Assembly (NCBI RefSeq): GCF_009811655.1
Contig: NZ_BGJX01000001.1
Span: 62,001 to 126,000 of the forward strand
Length of the DNA stretch: 64,000 nucleotides
Direction of reading: 5' to 3'
From: Methylosinus sp. Ce-a6
GTDB taxonomy: Bacteria > Pseudomonadota > Alphaproteobacteria > Rhizobiales > Beijerinckiaceae
Below the pieces are notes generated by a model that saw only the letters and a list, made by a program, of their open reading frames with translations, had not been told where the DNA came from and searched no databases. The position numbers and the translations under genes are program-made. Below, piece by piece: positions 36,176 through 45,775 of this stretch (position 1 is the first letter of the stretch; each line of letters opens with the position of its first letter).

Positions 36176-36652
36176 ATGAGACTGGCGGAGGCTTTCGCTT
36201 CGGCGACGCTCGACGATATCAAGGCGGCGCTCGACGGCGGCAAATTGGTTCTGTATTCGACCGGACGTCCGATCGGACCAGACCATGCGATCACCCGCAG
36301 CGAGGTGATGGCGACATTCACCTTCCAGTCTCCCGCTTTCGGCCCGGACGCCGCCGACGGGGCCACCGCGCCGCTGTTCGTCGAGACATCCGTCGTCGCG
36401 ACGGGCATCGGCACGCCGGGCTGGGCGCGCCTCTCCAAGGCCGACGGCGCGCCGGTGGCCGATCTCTCGGTCGGCCCGGGCAATACGGAAATCAAGCTGG
36501 CGAGCGTCTCCGCCACCAAGGACTTCCCGGTCACGGTCACCGCGCTCAAGTTCCTGCCGGCCGAGGCGATCGAATGGACGAAGACCGAGTTCGGCCATGT
36601 CTTCGTGACCAATCACGACAACCCGTTCCGCAAGGTCTCCGTGCGCGGCTGA
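36176..36652 (+). CDS. Orphan protein resembling a phage structural family
   Basis: A 158-residue protein with GGAGA upstream of ATG. The N-terminus has a helix ending ALDGGKLVLYSTGRPIGPD, followed by repeated beta strands: TFTFQSPAFGPDA, GTPGWARLSKADGAPVADLSVG and FPVTVTALKFLP. This 'short helix, Y-S-G-x-P, SPAFG, W-x-R-x-x-x-D-G' pattern is recalled from phage-associated hypothetical proteins. No other phage gene is near, so it would be a domesticated or stray copy. The likeness is by pattern only. A strong terminator follows 49 bases later. Confidence 0.6.
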   Translation: MRLAEAFASATLDDIKAALDGGKLVLYSTGRPIGPDHAITRSEVMATFTFQSPAFGPDAADGATAPLFVETSVVATGIGTPGWARLSKADGAPVADLSVGPGNTEIKLASVSATKDFPVTVTALKFLPAEAIEWTKTEFGHVFVTNHDNPFRKVSVRG

Positions 36653-36700
36653 TTTCGATGTGGAGCTGAAGAGGCGCCGCGCGCCCGCCGGCGCCGTCTC

Positions 36701-36748
36701 GCGCGGTCCCCAGACGCATTCCCGGCGTCTGGCGGACCGCGCTTTTTT
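36701..36748 (+). terminator. Rho-independent terminator after the orphan phage-like gene
   Basis: GCGCGGTCC-CCAGACGC pairs with GCGTCTGG-C-GGACCGCGC (17 pairs, one bulged base) and is followed by six T. It lies 49 bases after the stop of the gene at 36652, in the same direction. Confidence 0.88.
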
Positions 36749-37168
36749 ATGCGCGCTCTATTATTCGGCGATGTCCTCGAGCCAGCGCGCGATGAAGCGC
36801 CGGCCGAGGCCGGGCGCTTTGGCCGCCGCCGCGGCGCGCAGCCCCACTATGGGGACGCCAGCGGCCGAGAGCGCGCCGCCACGTCCCGCCTTTGTCAGAG
36901 TGATAGGCGAGAAGCCGATCTCCTTGCCGGCGCCGTCCGAATAGGCTCGGGCGCCGCGCGCGACGAGGAGAGCGTCAGCTCATTTAGACGGAGAGTCATT
37001 CCCGACGCTCGCGCGGCGAGCGATCGGGAATCCAGAGCAACAGGCGGAGTTTTCGTGTCGTTGTGCTGGATTCCCGTCAGGCCTTCGGCCTGCCGGGAAT
37101 GACAACGCCCTTTCAACTCAGGTGACGCGGCTCATGAAGACCCTCGCCGCGCGCCGGCCGAGCCCGGC
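36749..37168. other. Gene-free stretch holding a palindromic repeat
   Basis: No convincing gene is seen between the terminator and the Rieske gene. Short open frames here lack ribosome sites and homology. The right half is taken up by a composite palindromic repeat (36995-37103). The left half (36749-36990) is GC-rich and might be degraded coding sequence. Confidence 0.4.
36995..37103. repeat. Composite palindromic intergenic repeat
   Basis: Two inverted units: the left one runs GTCATTCCCG to CGGGAATCCAG and the right one CTGGATTCCCG to CGGGAATGAC, separated by about 30 bases. The whole element is thus an inverted repeat of small hairpins. Elements with CTGGATTCCCG and CGGGAATGAC ends are recalled from many alphaproteobacterial intergenic regions. 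No coding capacity. Confidence 0.75.
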
Positions 37169-37609
37169 TCAGTCCGAGGTGATGACGACCTCCGGATAGA
37201 CGTCGTTCTCCTCGCGGTCGAGCCCGTCCTCCTCGGCTATGGTGACGCCCGCGATGCAGACCTCATTGTCGTCGATGACGACCTCGACCCTTTCGAGCTG
37301 AGCGCCGACGCAGGGGCCGTCGTTGCAGACGCCCGTCGGAATGTCGAATTGCGCGCCATGCTTGCCGCAGAGCAGGAAGCGCTGCGTCGGGTCCAGGAAG
37401 GATTTGGGCTCGAAATCGAGCCGGCTGCCCTGGTGCGGGCAGCGATTCACATAGCCGTAATATTTGCCGACGTGGCGCACGATGACGACGGGAAAGGGAA
37501 CCGTCTTCCCCTCCTCGTTGACGCGCGCCAGCACATAGCCGACGGCGCGTCGCTTGGCGACGTCATTCACATGGCAAACGGCGAAGATTTCGCGTGCCGG
37601 CTCTTCCAT
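37169..37609 (-). CDS. Rieske [2Fe-2S] ferredoxin-type protein
   Basis: A 146-residue soluble protein with both Rieske cluster motifs: CPHQG (about residue 58) and CGKHG (about residue 81). The spacing is normal for a stand-alone Rieske domain. An acidic C-terminal tail follows. It would carry single electrons, perhaps to an oxygenase; no partner gene is adjacent. The ATG at 37609 has a very strong GAGGAGG site upstream, which decides against the ATG nine codons earlier. Confidence 0.85.
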   Translation of the reverse strand: MEEPAREIFAVCHVNDVAKRRAVGYVLARVNEEGKTVPFPVVIVRHVGKYYGYVNRCPHQGSRLDFEPKSFLDPTQRFLLCGKHGAQFDIPTGVCNDGPCVGAQLERVEVVIDDNEVCIAGVTIAEEDGLDREENDVYPEVVITSD

Positions 37610-37744
37610 ACCGTTTCCTCCTCGGAATTCCTGCAAGGTGGAAAAGGACGAAGCAATCTCGGCGCCGGGCGGGTCGTGGCGCCATTCGGATTCCTCCGGT
37701 AAAGCATTCGCGGTGAAGCTTTCGATATGGCGCCGCCGTCAGCC

Positions 37745-38014
37745 TCAGTGGAGGCTGACGGTCTGGAGCTGGTGCTCCCAGGCGTTGGCGAGGGCGCCCT
37801 CTTCCGTGTCGGCGAGGACGATCGGCGTGCCGTCGGCGCCGAGCAGCGCGAATAGAGTGATGCCGGGCTCTATGGCCGGAGCCTGAGGGTAGAGTCGCTT
37901 GACGTCCTCCGAGCGCATCGTCCGGACATAGGCGATGGCGCCATCGCCGAGATGCGCGAACTGCTCGGGAGTCAGCGGGGGAAATCGTCTTTCGGTCGCG
38001 GTCTTGCCTTCCAT
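37745..38014 (-). CDS. DUF1150 family protein
   Basis: An 89-residue protein matching DUF1150: LGDGAIAYVRTMRSEDVKRLYPQAP, then GITLFALLGADGTPIVLADTEEGALANAW and the end LQTVSLH. The family is widespread in Rhizobiales, often near small heat-shock protein genes, but has no known function. It sits between sucB and the Rieske gene on the same strand, 125 bases after sucB. Confidence 0.88.
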   Translation of the reverse strand: MEGKTATERRFPPLTPEQFAHLGDGAIAYVRTMRSEDVKRLYPQAPAIEPGITLFALLGADGTPIVLADTEEGALANAWEHQLQTVSLH

Positions 38015-38139
38015 CTCACTCTCCTCGGCGGTCGCATCGACCCGCCCGGCGGACGCCTACTTTGCGTAGCACGAGAGATATCTGTGCATCGCAGCGGCCG
38101 ATTTTCAGGGGCGCTGTCCGAGATTTTTTCGTGAAACCG

Positions 38140-39396
38140 TCACAAATCAAGCACGAGGCGCGCGGGATCCTCGAGCTGCTCCTTGACCCTCACCAGGAAA
38201 GTGACCGCCTCTTTGCCATCCACGATGCGGTGGTCATAGGAGAGGGCGAGATACATCATGGGGCGGATTTCGATCTTGCCGGCGACGACGACCGGCCGCT
38301 CCTCGATCTTGTGCATCCCCAATATGCCCGATTGCGGCGCGTTCAGAATGGGCGTGGACATCAGCGAGCCATAGACGCCGCCATTGGAGATGGTGAAGGT
38401 GCCGCCAGTCAGATCCTCGAGGTCGAGCCGGCCCTCGCGGGCTTTGCGGCCGAATTCGCCGATCGCCTTCTCGATCTCGGCGACGCTCAGCCGATCCGCG
38501 TCGCGCACCACCGGCACGACGAGCCCTTTCTCCGTGCCCACGGCCACGCCGATATGGCAATAATGCTTATAGATCACATCGGCGCCGTCGATCTCGGCGT
38601 TGACGGCCGGGATCTCCTCGAGCGCCTTGCAGCAGGCCTTCACGAAGAAGCCCATGAAGCCGAGCTTCACCTGATGCTTCTTCTCGAACAGATCCTTGTA
38701 GCGGTTGCGCAAGGACATCACCGCGGACATGTCGACCTCGTTGAAGGTCGTCAGCATGGCGGCGGCGGATTGCGCTTCCTTGAGGCGCCTGGCGATGGTC
38801 TGGCGCAGGCGGGACATGCGCACCCGCTCCTCGCGCTCGGCGTCGGCCGCCGGCGCGGCCGGGCGCGGCGCCGGCGGAGCGCTGACCGGCTCGGGCGCGG
38901 CGGGCGGCGAGACGGCGGGCGGCGGGACGGCGGGCGCGGGCCGCGCCGCCAGAGCGAGAACATCGGCTTTCAGCACTTGGCCATGCTTGCCGGAGCCGAC
39001 GACGCCGGAGAGATCGACGCCCTGCTCTTTCGCGATTCTCGCGGCCGATGGCGCAGGCGGCCGCGACAGGGCGGCGCCGGCCGCGTCCCCGATGGGCGCC
39101 GCGGCGGCAGGCGGCGGCGCGACGATCGGCGCCGCGGCGGCCGGACGCGGCGCGGCGGCGGCGCCTTCGGCGATCTGCCCGAGCAGCGCGCCGGGCGCGA
39201 CCGTCTCGCCATCCTTGGCGAGAACGTCGGTCAGCACCCCGGCGGCGGGGGCGCTCACCTCGAGCGTGACCTTGTCGGTCTCGAGCTCGACCAGCGCCTC
39301 GTCGGCGGCCACAGTATCGCCCGGCTTCTTGAACCAGCGGCCGATCGTCGCCTCGCTCACCGATTCCCCGAGGGTCGGAACGCGAATTTCGGTCAT
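38140..39396 (-). CDS. sucB: 2-oxoglutarate dehydrogenase E2 (dihydrolipoamide succinyltransferase)
   Basis: A 418-residue E2. The lipoyl domain (residues 1-77) has the lipoylated Lys in ETDKVTLEV. Ala/Pro-rich linkers flank the peripheral subunit-binding domain ([30 protein letters not shown]). The catalytic core (about 190-418) has the active-site motif SYDHRIVDG. It transfers succinyl groups to CoA. It begins two bases after sucA. No lpd (E3) gene follows, unlike in many relatives. Confidence 0.96.
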   Translation of the reverse strand: MTEIRVPTLGESVSEATIGRWFKKPGDTVAADEALVELETDKVTLEVSAPAAGVLTDVLAKDGETVAPGALLGQIAEGAAAAPRPAAAAPIVAPPPAAAAPIGDAAGAALSRPPAPSAARIAKEQGVDLSGVVGSGKHGQVLKADVLALAARPAPAVPPPAVSPPAAPEPVSAPPAPRPAAPAADAEREERVRMSRLRQTIARRLKEAQSAAAMLTTFNEVDMSAVMSLRNRYKDLFEKKHQVKLGFMGFFVKACCKALEEIPAVNAEIDGADVIYKHYCHIGVAVGTEKGLVVPVVRDADRLSVAEIEKAIGEFGRKAREGRLDLEDLTGGTFTISNGGVYGSLMSTPILNAPQSGILGMHKIEERPVVVAGKIEIRPMMYLALSYDHRIVDGKEAVTFLVRVKEQLEDPARLVLDL

Positions 39397-39398
39397 GA

Positions 39399-42300
39399 TC
39401 ACTCCGCGGCGAGAGAGATGCGCGTCGCGAAGGCCTCGTCGAGAAAGGCCCTGAGCTGCGCCTGATGCTTGGACATGGTGCCCGCCGCCGTCGAGGCCGA
39501 AGCCGGCCGACCGATATAGCGGGCGCGCTTCGACTTGCCGCCGACCTGCGTCAGCACCCATTCGAGATAGGGCTCGACGAAGGACCAGGCGCCCATGTTC
39601 TTGGGCTCCTCCTGACACCAGAAGACATCGGCCTGCTTGAAGCGCGACATCATCGTCACGAGGCCCTTCAGCGGGAAGGGATAGAGCTGCTCCACGCGCA
39701 AGAGATAGACGTCATTGGCGCCGCGCGACTCGCGCTCCTCGAGCAAATCATAATAGACCTTGCCCGAGCACAGGATCACGCGCGCGATCTTGTCGTCGGC
39801 CGCGAGGCGGAACTTGTCCGAGGGCTGCAATTCGGCGTCGTCGGAGATGAAGCGATGGAACATCGTCCCCTCGCCCATCTCCTCGAGACGCGAGACGCAG
39901 CGCTTGTGGCGCAGCAGCGACTTCGGCGTCATCAGCACCAAGGGCTTGCGAATGTCGCGATGCAATTGCCGACGCAGAATGTGGAAGTAGTTGGCCGGCG
40001 TCGAGCAATTGGCCACTTGCAGATTGTCTTCCGCGCAGAGCTGCAGATAGCGCTCGAGCCTGGCGGAGGAGTGCTCCGGCCCCTGCCCCTCGTAGCCGTG
40101 CGGCAACAGGCAGACGAGGCCCGACATGCGCAGCCATTTGCGCTCGCCGGCGGAGAGGAACTGGTCGAAGACGACCTGCGCGCCATTGGCGAAATCGCCG
40201 AATTGCGCCTCCCACAGAACGAGCGCGCGCGGCTCGGCGAGCGAATAGCCATATTCGAAGCCGAGCACGGCCTCTTCCGAGAGCATCGAATTGATGACCT
40301 CGAAGCGCCCCTGCCCGACGCCGACATGGTCGAGCGGCAAATAGCGGGATTCGTCCTCCTGATCGATCAGCACGGAATGGCGCTGCGAGAATGTGCCGCG
40401 CTCGCTGTCCTGGCCGGAGAGGCGGACATTATAGCCTTCCGCGAGCAGCGAGCCCAAGGCCAGCGCCTCCGCCGTCGCCCAATCTATGCCGACGCCGCTC
40501 GAGATCGACGCGCGGCGCGTGTCGAGGAAGCGCTGGATCGTGCGATGAATGTGGAAATTCTCCGGGACTTTCGTCATCTCGACGCCGATGCGGCGCAGGC
40601 TCTCCACCGGCACGCCGGTCTTGCCGCGGCGCTCGTCCTCCGAGGACTGATAGCCGGGCTTCACGCCGGCCCAGCGGCCATCCAGCCAGTCCGCCTTGTT
40701 GGGCTTGTAGGACTGGGCGGCTTCGAGCTCCTGCTCGAGGCGCTGGCGCCATTCGTTCTTGACCGCGTCTATATCCTCGCGCGTCATCAGCCCTTCGGCG
40801 ACGAGCTTCTCGCCATAGAGCTCAAGCGTCGTCTTATGCGAACGAATTTTTTTATACATCAACGGCTGGGTGAAGGCCGGCTCGTCGCCCTCATTGTGGC
40901 CGAAGCGGCGATAGCACCACATGTCGATGACGACGGGCTTTTGGAACTGCTGACGGAACTCGGTCGCGATGCGCGCGGCGTAGACGACCGCCTCCGGATC
41001 GTCGCCATTCACGTGGAAGATCGGCGCCTCGACCGTCTTGGCGACGTCGGACGGATAGGGGGATGAGCGCGAGTAGCGCGGATAGGTGGTGAAGCCGATC
41101 TGATTATTGATGATGAAATGCACCGAGCCGCCGGTGCGATGGCCTTTGAGTCCCGAGAGGCCGAAACATTCCGCGACGACGCCCTGGCCGGCGAAGGCGG
41201 CGTCGCCATGGATGAGCAGCGGCATCACCACGCGCCGCTCCGTCTCCGTGCAACGATATTGGTCCTGCTTGGCGCGCGCCTTGCCGAGCACCACCGGATC
41301 GACGATCTCGAGATGCGACGGATTGGCCGTCAGCGACAAATGCACCCTATTGCCGTCGAACTCGCGGTCGGACGACGCGCCGAGGTGATATTTGACGTCG
41401 CCCGAGCCTTCGACCTCGTCCGGCAGGAAGGAGCCGCCCTTGAACTCGTGGAACAGAGCGCGATGCGGCTTGCCCATCACCTGGGAGAGGATGTTCAGCC
41501 GGCCGCGATGCGCCATGCCGAGCACGATCTCCTTCGCGCCCAGCGCGCCGCCGCGCTTGATGATCTGCTCCATCGCCGGCACGATCGACTCCGCGCCGTC
41601 GAGGCCGAAGCGCTTGGTGCCCGTATATTTGACGTCGAGGAATTTCTCGAAGCCTTCCGCCTCGACGAGCTTGCGCAGAATGGCCTTCTTGCCTTCCTCG
41701 GTGAAGGCGATCTCCTTCTTGGGGCCTTCGATGCGCGCTTGAATCCAGGCCTTCTCCTCCGGATTGGAGATATGCATGAACTCATAGCCGATGGGCCCGC
41801 AATAGGTGCGGCGCAGGATCGCCACCATCTCGAAGACGCTGGCGTATTTCATGCCCATCACGCCGTCGATGAAGATCTTGCGGTCGTAGTCCTCGTCGGT
41901 GAAGCCATAGGTCTCGGGATGCAGCTCGCCATGGTCGTGGCGCTGCTCGAGGCCGAGCGGATCGAGATTGGCGTGCAAATGACCGCGCATGCGATAGGCG
42001 CGTATCATCATCAGCGCGCGAACGCTGTCGCGAGCGGCGCGCTGAATCTCCTCGGCCGAAGGCGCGCGCTCGCCGGGCGCAGCCTTGGCCGTGGGCTCGG
42101 AGACAGGCTCCGATACAGGCTTGGCGCTCTCGCGCGGCTCGCCGCCGAGCGCCGCGACGAGCTCGTCCGCCGGCGTCGCCGGCCAGCCGGGACGCGCCCA
42201 AGATGGACCAATCGACGGACCGCCGGCCGCAGGCGCGGCTTCGGCGTCGAGGCTCGCGAAATAGTCGCGCCAGGCCGGGCCGACCGAGGAGGGATCGGCC

Positions 42301-42434
42301 TCATAGGCCGCGAGCAGATGTTCGATGTAGCTGGCGTCGACGCTCTGCAGCAGCCTGTTCCCAACGGAAGCGTTCCCGCGCGACGAGGGCTTTTCGCCGC
42401 CCGCCGATCCGCCATTCGTCTCGAGACGCGCCAT
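39399..42434 (-). CDS. sucA: 2-oxoglutarate dehydrogenase E1
   Basis: A 1011-residue E1. The N-terminus has [25 protein letters not shown], the family start. The thiamine diphosphate region includes [12 protein letters not shown] and [24 protein letters not shown] (as a whole), and the transketolase-like second half runs to [22 protein letters not shown]. It decarboxylates 2-oxoglutarate in the TCA cycle. Start at 42434 fits the family; a longer frame upstream is not supported. It lies 209 bases after sucD with a perfect hairpin in the gap. Confidence 0.97.
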   Translation of the reverse strand: MARLETNGGSAGGEKPSSRGNASVGNRLLQSVDASYIEHLLAAYEADPSSVGPAWRDYFASLDAEAAPAAGGPSIGPSWARPGWPATPADELVAALGGEPRESAKPVSEPVSEPTAKAAPGERAPSAEEIQRAARDSVRALMMIRAYRMRGHLHANLDPLGLEQRHDHGELHPETYGFTDEDYDRKIFIDGVMGMKYASVFEMVAILRRTYCGPIGYEFMHISNPEEKAWIQARIEGPKKEIAFTEEGKKAILRKLVEAEGFEKFLDVKYTGTKRFGLDGAESIVPAMEQIIKRGGALGAKEIVLGMAHRGRLNILSQVMGKPHRALFHEFKGGSFLPDEVEGSGDVKYHLGASSDREFDGNRVHLSLTANPSHLEIVDPVVLGKARAKQDQYRCTETERRVVMPLLIHGDAAFAGQGVVAECFGLSGLKGHRTGGSVHFIINNQIGFTTYPRYSRSSPYPSDVAKTVEAPIFHVNGDDPEAVVYAARIATEFRQQFQKPVVIDMWCYRRFGHNEGDEPAFTQPLMYKKIRSHKTTLELYGEKLVAEGLMTREDIDAVKNEWRQRLEQELEAAQSYKPNKADWLDGRWAGVKPGYQSSEDERRGKTGVPVESLRRIGVEMTKVPENFHIHRTIQRFLDTRRASISSGVGIDWATAEALALGSLLAEGYNVRLSGQDSERGTFSQRHSVLIDQEDESRYLPLDHVGVGQGRFEVINSMLSEEAVLGFEYGYSLAEPRALVLWEAQFGDFANGAQVVFDQFLSAGERKWLRMSGLVCLLPHGYEGQGPEHSSARLERYLQLCAEDNLQVANCSTPANYFHILRRQLHRDIRKPLVLMTPKSLLRHKRCVSRLEEMGEGTMFHRFISDDAELQPSDKFRLAADDKIARVILCSGKVYYDLLEERESRGANDVYLLRVEQLYPFPLKGLVTMMSRFKQADVFWCQEEPKNMGAWSFVEPYLEWVLTQVGGKSKRARYIGRPASASTAAGTMSKHQAQLRAFLDEAFATRISLAAE

Positions 42435-42610
42435 TCTGTTCAGTCTCCCGAGCGCCGAACCTTCTCGAAGTTGAACGAAATCATTTTGACAATTCTTTAA
42501 AGATTTCGCTCCGCGCTTTTTTTCGAAGGGATGCGCCGGCGATTCGCTCGCCGGCGCGAGGAGGGACCCCCCGAGACTTGTGTCCGATCCCATTGGATCG
42601 GAATTCTGAT

Positions 42611-42634
42611 CGCTCGAACGATTCCGTTCGAGCG
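42611..42634. repeat. Perfect inverted repeat between sucD and sucA
   Basis: CGCTCGAACG and CGTTCGAGCG form a perfect ten-base stem with a four-base loop, nine bases past the sucD stop. Flanking bases (TTAGAGCGCTTTCC on the minus strand) resemble another Rhizobiales dispersed repeat. There is no clear T-run, so it may be a transcript-stabilising or processing hairpin. Confidence 0.6.
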
Positions 42635-42643
42635 GAAAGCGCT

Positions 42644-43528
42644 CTAACGGTTCAGCGTTTCGACCAAAGTCTTGCCGAGCCGCGCCGGCGAGGGCGAGAC
42701 GACGATCCCGGCCGATTCCATCGCCGCGATCTTGCTCTCCGCGTCGCCTTTGCCGCCGGAGACGATCGCACCGGCGTGGCCCATGCGCCGCCCCGGAGGG
42801 GCGGTACGGCCCGCGATGAAGCCGACCATCGGCTTCTTGCGGCCCCGCTTCGCTTCGTCTTTCAAGAACTGGGCCGCGTCCTCTTCGGCCGAGCCGCCGA
42901 TCTCGCCGATCATGATGATGGATTTGGTGGCCTCGTCGGCCAGAAACAACTCCAGCACCTCGATGAAGTCGGTTCCCTTGACCGGATCGCCGCCGATTCC
43001 GACCGCGCTCGTCTGGCCCAAGCCCTCGCGGGTCGTCTGGAACACGGCCTCATAGGTCAGCGTGCCGGAGCGCGAGACGACGCCGACGGAGCCTTTGCTG
43101 AAGATGTTGCCCGGCATGATGCCGATCTTGCTCTCGCCCGCGGTGACGACGCCCGGGCAATTGGGCCCGATGAGGCGGGATTTGGAGCCCGTCAGCGCGC
43201 GCTTGACGCGGATCATGTCATGGACCGGAACGCCCTCGGTGATGGCGACGATGAGCGGGATCTCGGCGTCGATCGCCTCGCAAATGGCGTCGGCCGCGCC
43301 CGGCGGCGGCACATAGATGACCGAAGCGTCGGCGCCGGTCTTCTCCCGCGCCTGCGCCACCGTGTCGAAGACGGGGAGATCGAGATGGGTCGAACCGCCC
43401 TTGCCGGGCGAGACGCCGCCGACCATGCGCGTGCCGTAGCGCACCGCCTGCTCGGAGTGGAAGGTGCCGGTCTTGCCGGTAAATCCTTGACAGATGACCT
43501 TGGTGTTCTTGTCGATGAGGACGGACAT
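42644..43528 (-). CDS. sucD: Succinyl-CoA ligase alpha subunit
   Basis: A 294-residue Suc[28 protein letters not shown] start, CoA-binding Gly-rich loop, [20 protein letters not shown] and the phospho-His region [17 protein letters not shown]. The sequence fits SucD rather than the malate thiokinase subunit MtkB. It makes ATP or GTP from succinyl-CoA. Its partner sucC is not adjacent: upstream is a gene-free stretch and then a divergent hydrolase. sucC must lie elsewhere. Confidence 0.94.
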   Translation of the reverse strand: MSVLIDKNTKVICQGFTGKTGTFHSEQAVRYGTRMVGGVSPGKGGSTHLDLPVFDTVAQAREKTGADASVIYVPPPGAADAICEAIDAEIPLIVAITEGVPVHDMIRVKRALTGSKSRLIGPNCPGVVTAGESKIGIMPGNIFSKGSVGVVSRSGTLTYEAVFQTTREGLGQTSAVGIGGDPVKGTDFIEVLELFLADEATKSIIMIGEIGGSAEEDAAQFLKDEAKRGRKKPMVGFIAGRTAPPGRRMGHAGAIVSGGKGDAESKIAAMESAGIVVSPSPARLGKTLVETLNR

Positions 43529-43874
43529 TCGAGCCCCTGGGGCGTCGGGGCGCGTCAGCGCCGCCAGTCTTTTCGGGGAGCGCGCCCGCTCAAATCACGG
43601 GCAGCGCGACGATCTGCTCGCTCGAAACGCGTTATTTCGCCTCTTCGACGAGCCTGGACTGCAAATTATTGAGAAACGTCGCCCGCATCAAGGCTGTGCG
43701 AGGCGGAAGCTGGCCCGGCTCCTGCGCGAAATTGCGGCAGAATGCGCAAGCGCCGACAGGGCCGGAGAATTTCTAGGCGCCGCGCCGGCGGGGGCAGACA
43801 AGTCGTCGCCGCAGCGCCTATATCCACCGAGCGGCCGCCCGCGCGGGGCGCGGAGCGAAAAATCGAGGGCGCGC
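43529..43874. other. Divergent promoter region of sucD and the hydrolase, no gene seen
   Basis: These 346 bases separate sucD (minus) from the hydrolase (plus). No convincing coding sequence, RNA gene or sucC remnant is visible. An AT-richer patch lies near 43620-43680 (CGTTATTTCGCC, CAAATTATTGAG) where promoters may reside. Confidence 0.35.
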
Positions 43875-44762
43875 ATGGGTGAGCACGGCGTGCGGCGCGA
43901 AAGCCGCTTTCTCGCCGCCGAAGACGGGCTGCGGCTTCACTATGCGGAATACGAGCCGGCCGGCGGCGGCGGGGCCGTTCCGGTCGTCTGCCTTCCCGGC
44001 CTCACGCGCTCGGCGCTGGATTTCCATTCCCTGGCGCAGGCGCTCGCCAGCCGCGGCCGGCGCGTGCTGGCGCTCGACTATCGCGGCCGCGGCCTCTCGG
44101 AATGGGACGCGGATTGGAAACGCTACAGCCTGGAGGTCGAGGAGGCCGATATTCTGGCCACGCTCGCGGCGGCCGGCGTCGAGAAGGCGGTCTTCGTCGG
44201 CACGTCGCGCGGCGGCATTCACGTGATGCGCCTCGCCATGCGCAAGCCCGAGATTCTGCGCGCCGCGGTCGTCAACGACATCGGCCCGGTCGTGGACGCC
44301 GCCGGGCTCAGGCGCATAAAGGGCTATGTGGGGCGCCAGCCGGGCTCCGCCACGATGGCGGTGGCGCTGGCCGCGTTGAAGCTCGTCGCCGGGCCGCAAT
44401 TCACGAGCCTCGACCAAGCGGAATGGGAGGAGTGGGCGCAGTCCACTTTCGTCGAGAAGAACGGCCGGCTCGAGCTACGCTATGATCCGGCGCTCTCCCA
44501 TACGCTCGACGAGGTCGGGCCCGACAGCGGGCCGATTCTGTTCGAAGAGGAATGGAAGGCCATGGCCGCCATTCCGACGCTCGTCCTTCGCGGCGGCAAT
44601 TCCGACCTGCTCTCGCCCGAGACCTTCGCCGCGATGGATGAAGGCCATCCGCTGCTCGAGCGTCTGACCGTGCCGGGCCAAGGCCATGCGCCGCTGCTGC
44701 TCGACGCGCCGACAATTCGAGCGATCGCGGATTTCATCGAGCGACGGGGTAGTGAGTGGTGA
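43875..44762 (+). CDS. Alpha/beta hydrolase family protein
   Basis: A 295-residue alpha/beta hydrolase: oxyanion segment VVCLPGLTRSALDF, then DYRGRGLSEWD and a nucleophile elbow FVGTSRGGIHVMR with Ser in GTSRGG (the usual GxSxG with Thr/Arg variations). The acid is likely Asp in LRGGNSDLLSPETF and the His in VPGQGHAPLLLD. Substrate unknown. GAGGG precedes the ATG at 43875. Its last three codons and stop lie inside the heptamer repeat that begins at 44749. Confidence 0.88.
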   Translation: MGEHGVRRESRFLAAEDGLRLHYAEYEPAGGGGAVPVVCLPGLTRSALDFHSLAQALASRGRRVLALDYRGRGLSEWDADWKRYSLEVEEADILATLAAAGVEKAVFVGTSRGGIHVMRLAMRKPEILRAAVVNDIGPVVDAAGLRRIKGYVGRQPGSATMAVALAALKLVAGPQFTSLDQAEWEEWAQSTFVEKNGRLELRYDPALSHTLDEVGPDSGPILFEEEWKAMAAIPTLVLRGGNSDLLSPETFAAMDEGHPLLERLTVPGQGHAPLLLDAPTIRAIADFIERRGSEW

Positions 44763-44828
44763 GTGGTGAGTAGTGAGTGGTGAGTGGTCGGTTGCGGGAT
44801 GCGCTACTCACTACTCACTACCCACTAC
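44749..44828. repeat. Heptamer tandem repeat with inverted copy (bidirectional terminator-like)
   Basis: The left arm is about five and a half copies of a seven-base unit GTRGTGA. After a 16-base spacer the right arm carries about three and a half copies of the reverse complement. Together they can form a stem of about 25 pairs. It lies between convergent genes, the hydrolase and xerD, and overlaps the hydrolase stop codon. A role as two-way terminator is inferred. Confidence 0.8.
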
Positions 44829-44829
44829 G

Positions 44830-45768
44830 TCAGTCGGCGAGCGGATGCAGGTCGCGCACCATGGCGCGAATGCGCTCGTCGAGCACATGCGTATAGATTT
44901 GCGTCGTCGAGATGTCGGCGTGGCCGAGCAGCTCCTGCACGACGCGAAGATCGGCCCCATTCTGCAGCAGATGGCTCGCGAAGGCGTGGCGCAGACCATG
45001 CGGGCTGATGTCCTGCGAGGGGAGTCCCGCCGCCGCGGCCGCGCTTTTGAGATCGCGCGCGAAGGCCTGGCGGGTGAGATGCCCTTCCGCGGCGTCGGAG
45101 GGAAAAAGGAAAGGCGAGGCCACGAGCCCCGGCGAATGTTTCGCCAGCAAAGCGCGATAGACCTCGAGCGCGGCGCGCGCCTGCTCGGAGAGCGGGACGA
45201 GCCGCTCTTTCGAGCCCTTGCCACGCACAGTCACGAAAGGATCGCGCGCGCGCGCCGCGCTCGCCGGCAAAGAAACGAGCTCGGACACGCGCAAGCCGCT
45301 GGCGTAGAGGGTCTCGAGCGCGGCGTAGAGGCGCGCGGCGCGCATACGCTCTCCAAAAGGGCGCGCCTCGTCGTCGACCCCCTCCCGCGCCGTGTCCAGC
45401 AGGCGCGTGACCTCGGCGATGGAGAGAATGTCCGGCGCGCTGCGATGGCGGCGCGGGCCCTCGAGCGACGCGGCCGGATCGTCGGCGCGATAGCGGTCGA
45501 CGTAGAGAAATTTGTGGAACTGCTTCAGCGCCGAGAGGCGCCGCGCGGCGGTCGCGCCGCTCATGCCGCGCGCCTCCAGCGCCGCGAGATAGGCGCGCAG
45601 CCCATCCGTCTCGACGCGCGTCGGATCGGCGCCGGCCTTGTCGAGAAAAGCGAAATAATCCTCGAGGTCGCGGCGATAGGCGTCGAGCGTGTTGCGCGCG
45701 GCGCCGCGCTCGGCGGCCAGCATGTCGAGAAAGGCGACGATCAGCGGCTGGCGCTTGCCGTCGTCCAT
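44830..45768 (-). CDS. xerD: Site-specific tyrosine recombinase XerD
   Basis: A 312-residue recombinase. The N-terminal SAM-like domain (FLDMLAAERGAARNTLDAYRRDLEDYF) is followed by the catalytic domain with Arg in ASGLRVSELVSL, His-x-x-Arg in HGLRHAFASHLL, the second His in LLGHADIS and the nucleophile Tyr in TTQIYTHV. It resolves chromosome dimers at dif with XerC. It lies beside ordinary genes with no attachment site, so it looks like the chromosomal enzyme, not an integrase. Confidence 0.94.
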   Translation of the reverse strand: MDDGKRQPLIVAFLDMLAAERGAARNTLDAYRRDLEDYFAFLDKAGADPTRVETDGLRAYLAALEARGMSGATAARRLSALKQFHKFLYVDRYRADDPAASLEGPRRHRSAPDILSIAEVTRLLDTAREGVDDEARPFGERMRAARLYAALETLYASGLRVSELVSLPASAARARDPFVTVRGKGSKERLVPLSEQARAALEVYRALLAKHSPGLVASPFLFPSDAAEGHLTRQAFARDLKSAAAAAGLPSQDISPHGLRHAFASHLLQNGADLRVVQELLGHADISTTQIYTHVLDERIRAMVRDLHPLAD

Positions 45769-45775
45769 GAAAATC

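Noticed and set aside
33652..36612. A 986-codon minus-strand open frame opposite the penicillin-binding protein.
   Set aside because: The plus strand has the full GT51 and transpeptidase motifs; the opposite frame has none.
36749..36944. Short plus-strand open frames after the terminator as a small gene.
   Set aside because: They begin immediately after a strong terminator, have no ribosome site, and are low-complexity Arg/Ala-rich.
37000..37103. A CRISPR array or tRNA in the repeat region after 36995.
   Set aside because: There are only two inverted units with no regular spacers, and no cloverleaf or CCA pattern.
42611..42634. The sucD-sucA inverted repeat as a Rho-independent terminator.
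   Set aside because: There is no T-run on either side, and sucA lies close downstream in the same direction.
42644..43528. sucD as the malate thiokinase alpha subunit gene mtkB of a serine-cycle methylotroph.
   Set aside because: The start [20 protein letters not shown] and the internal segments are SucD-like, not MtkB-like, and no serine-cycle genes are adjacent.
43688..43876. A 62-codon minus-strand open frame in the sucD-hydrolase gap as a sucC remnant.
   Set aside because: It is Arg/Ala/Ser-rich without any SucC or ATP-grasp motif and lacks a ribosome site.
44749..44828. The heptamer array as CRISPR repeats.
   Set aside because: Units are seven bases with no spacers.
44830..45768. xerD as a phage or island integrase with attachment site.
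   Set aside because: No tRNA, direct repeats or phage cargo are near, and the protein has XerD-like length and motifs.
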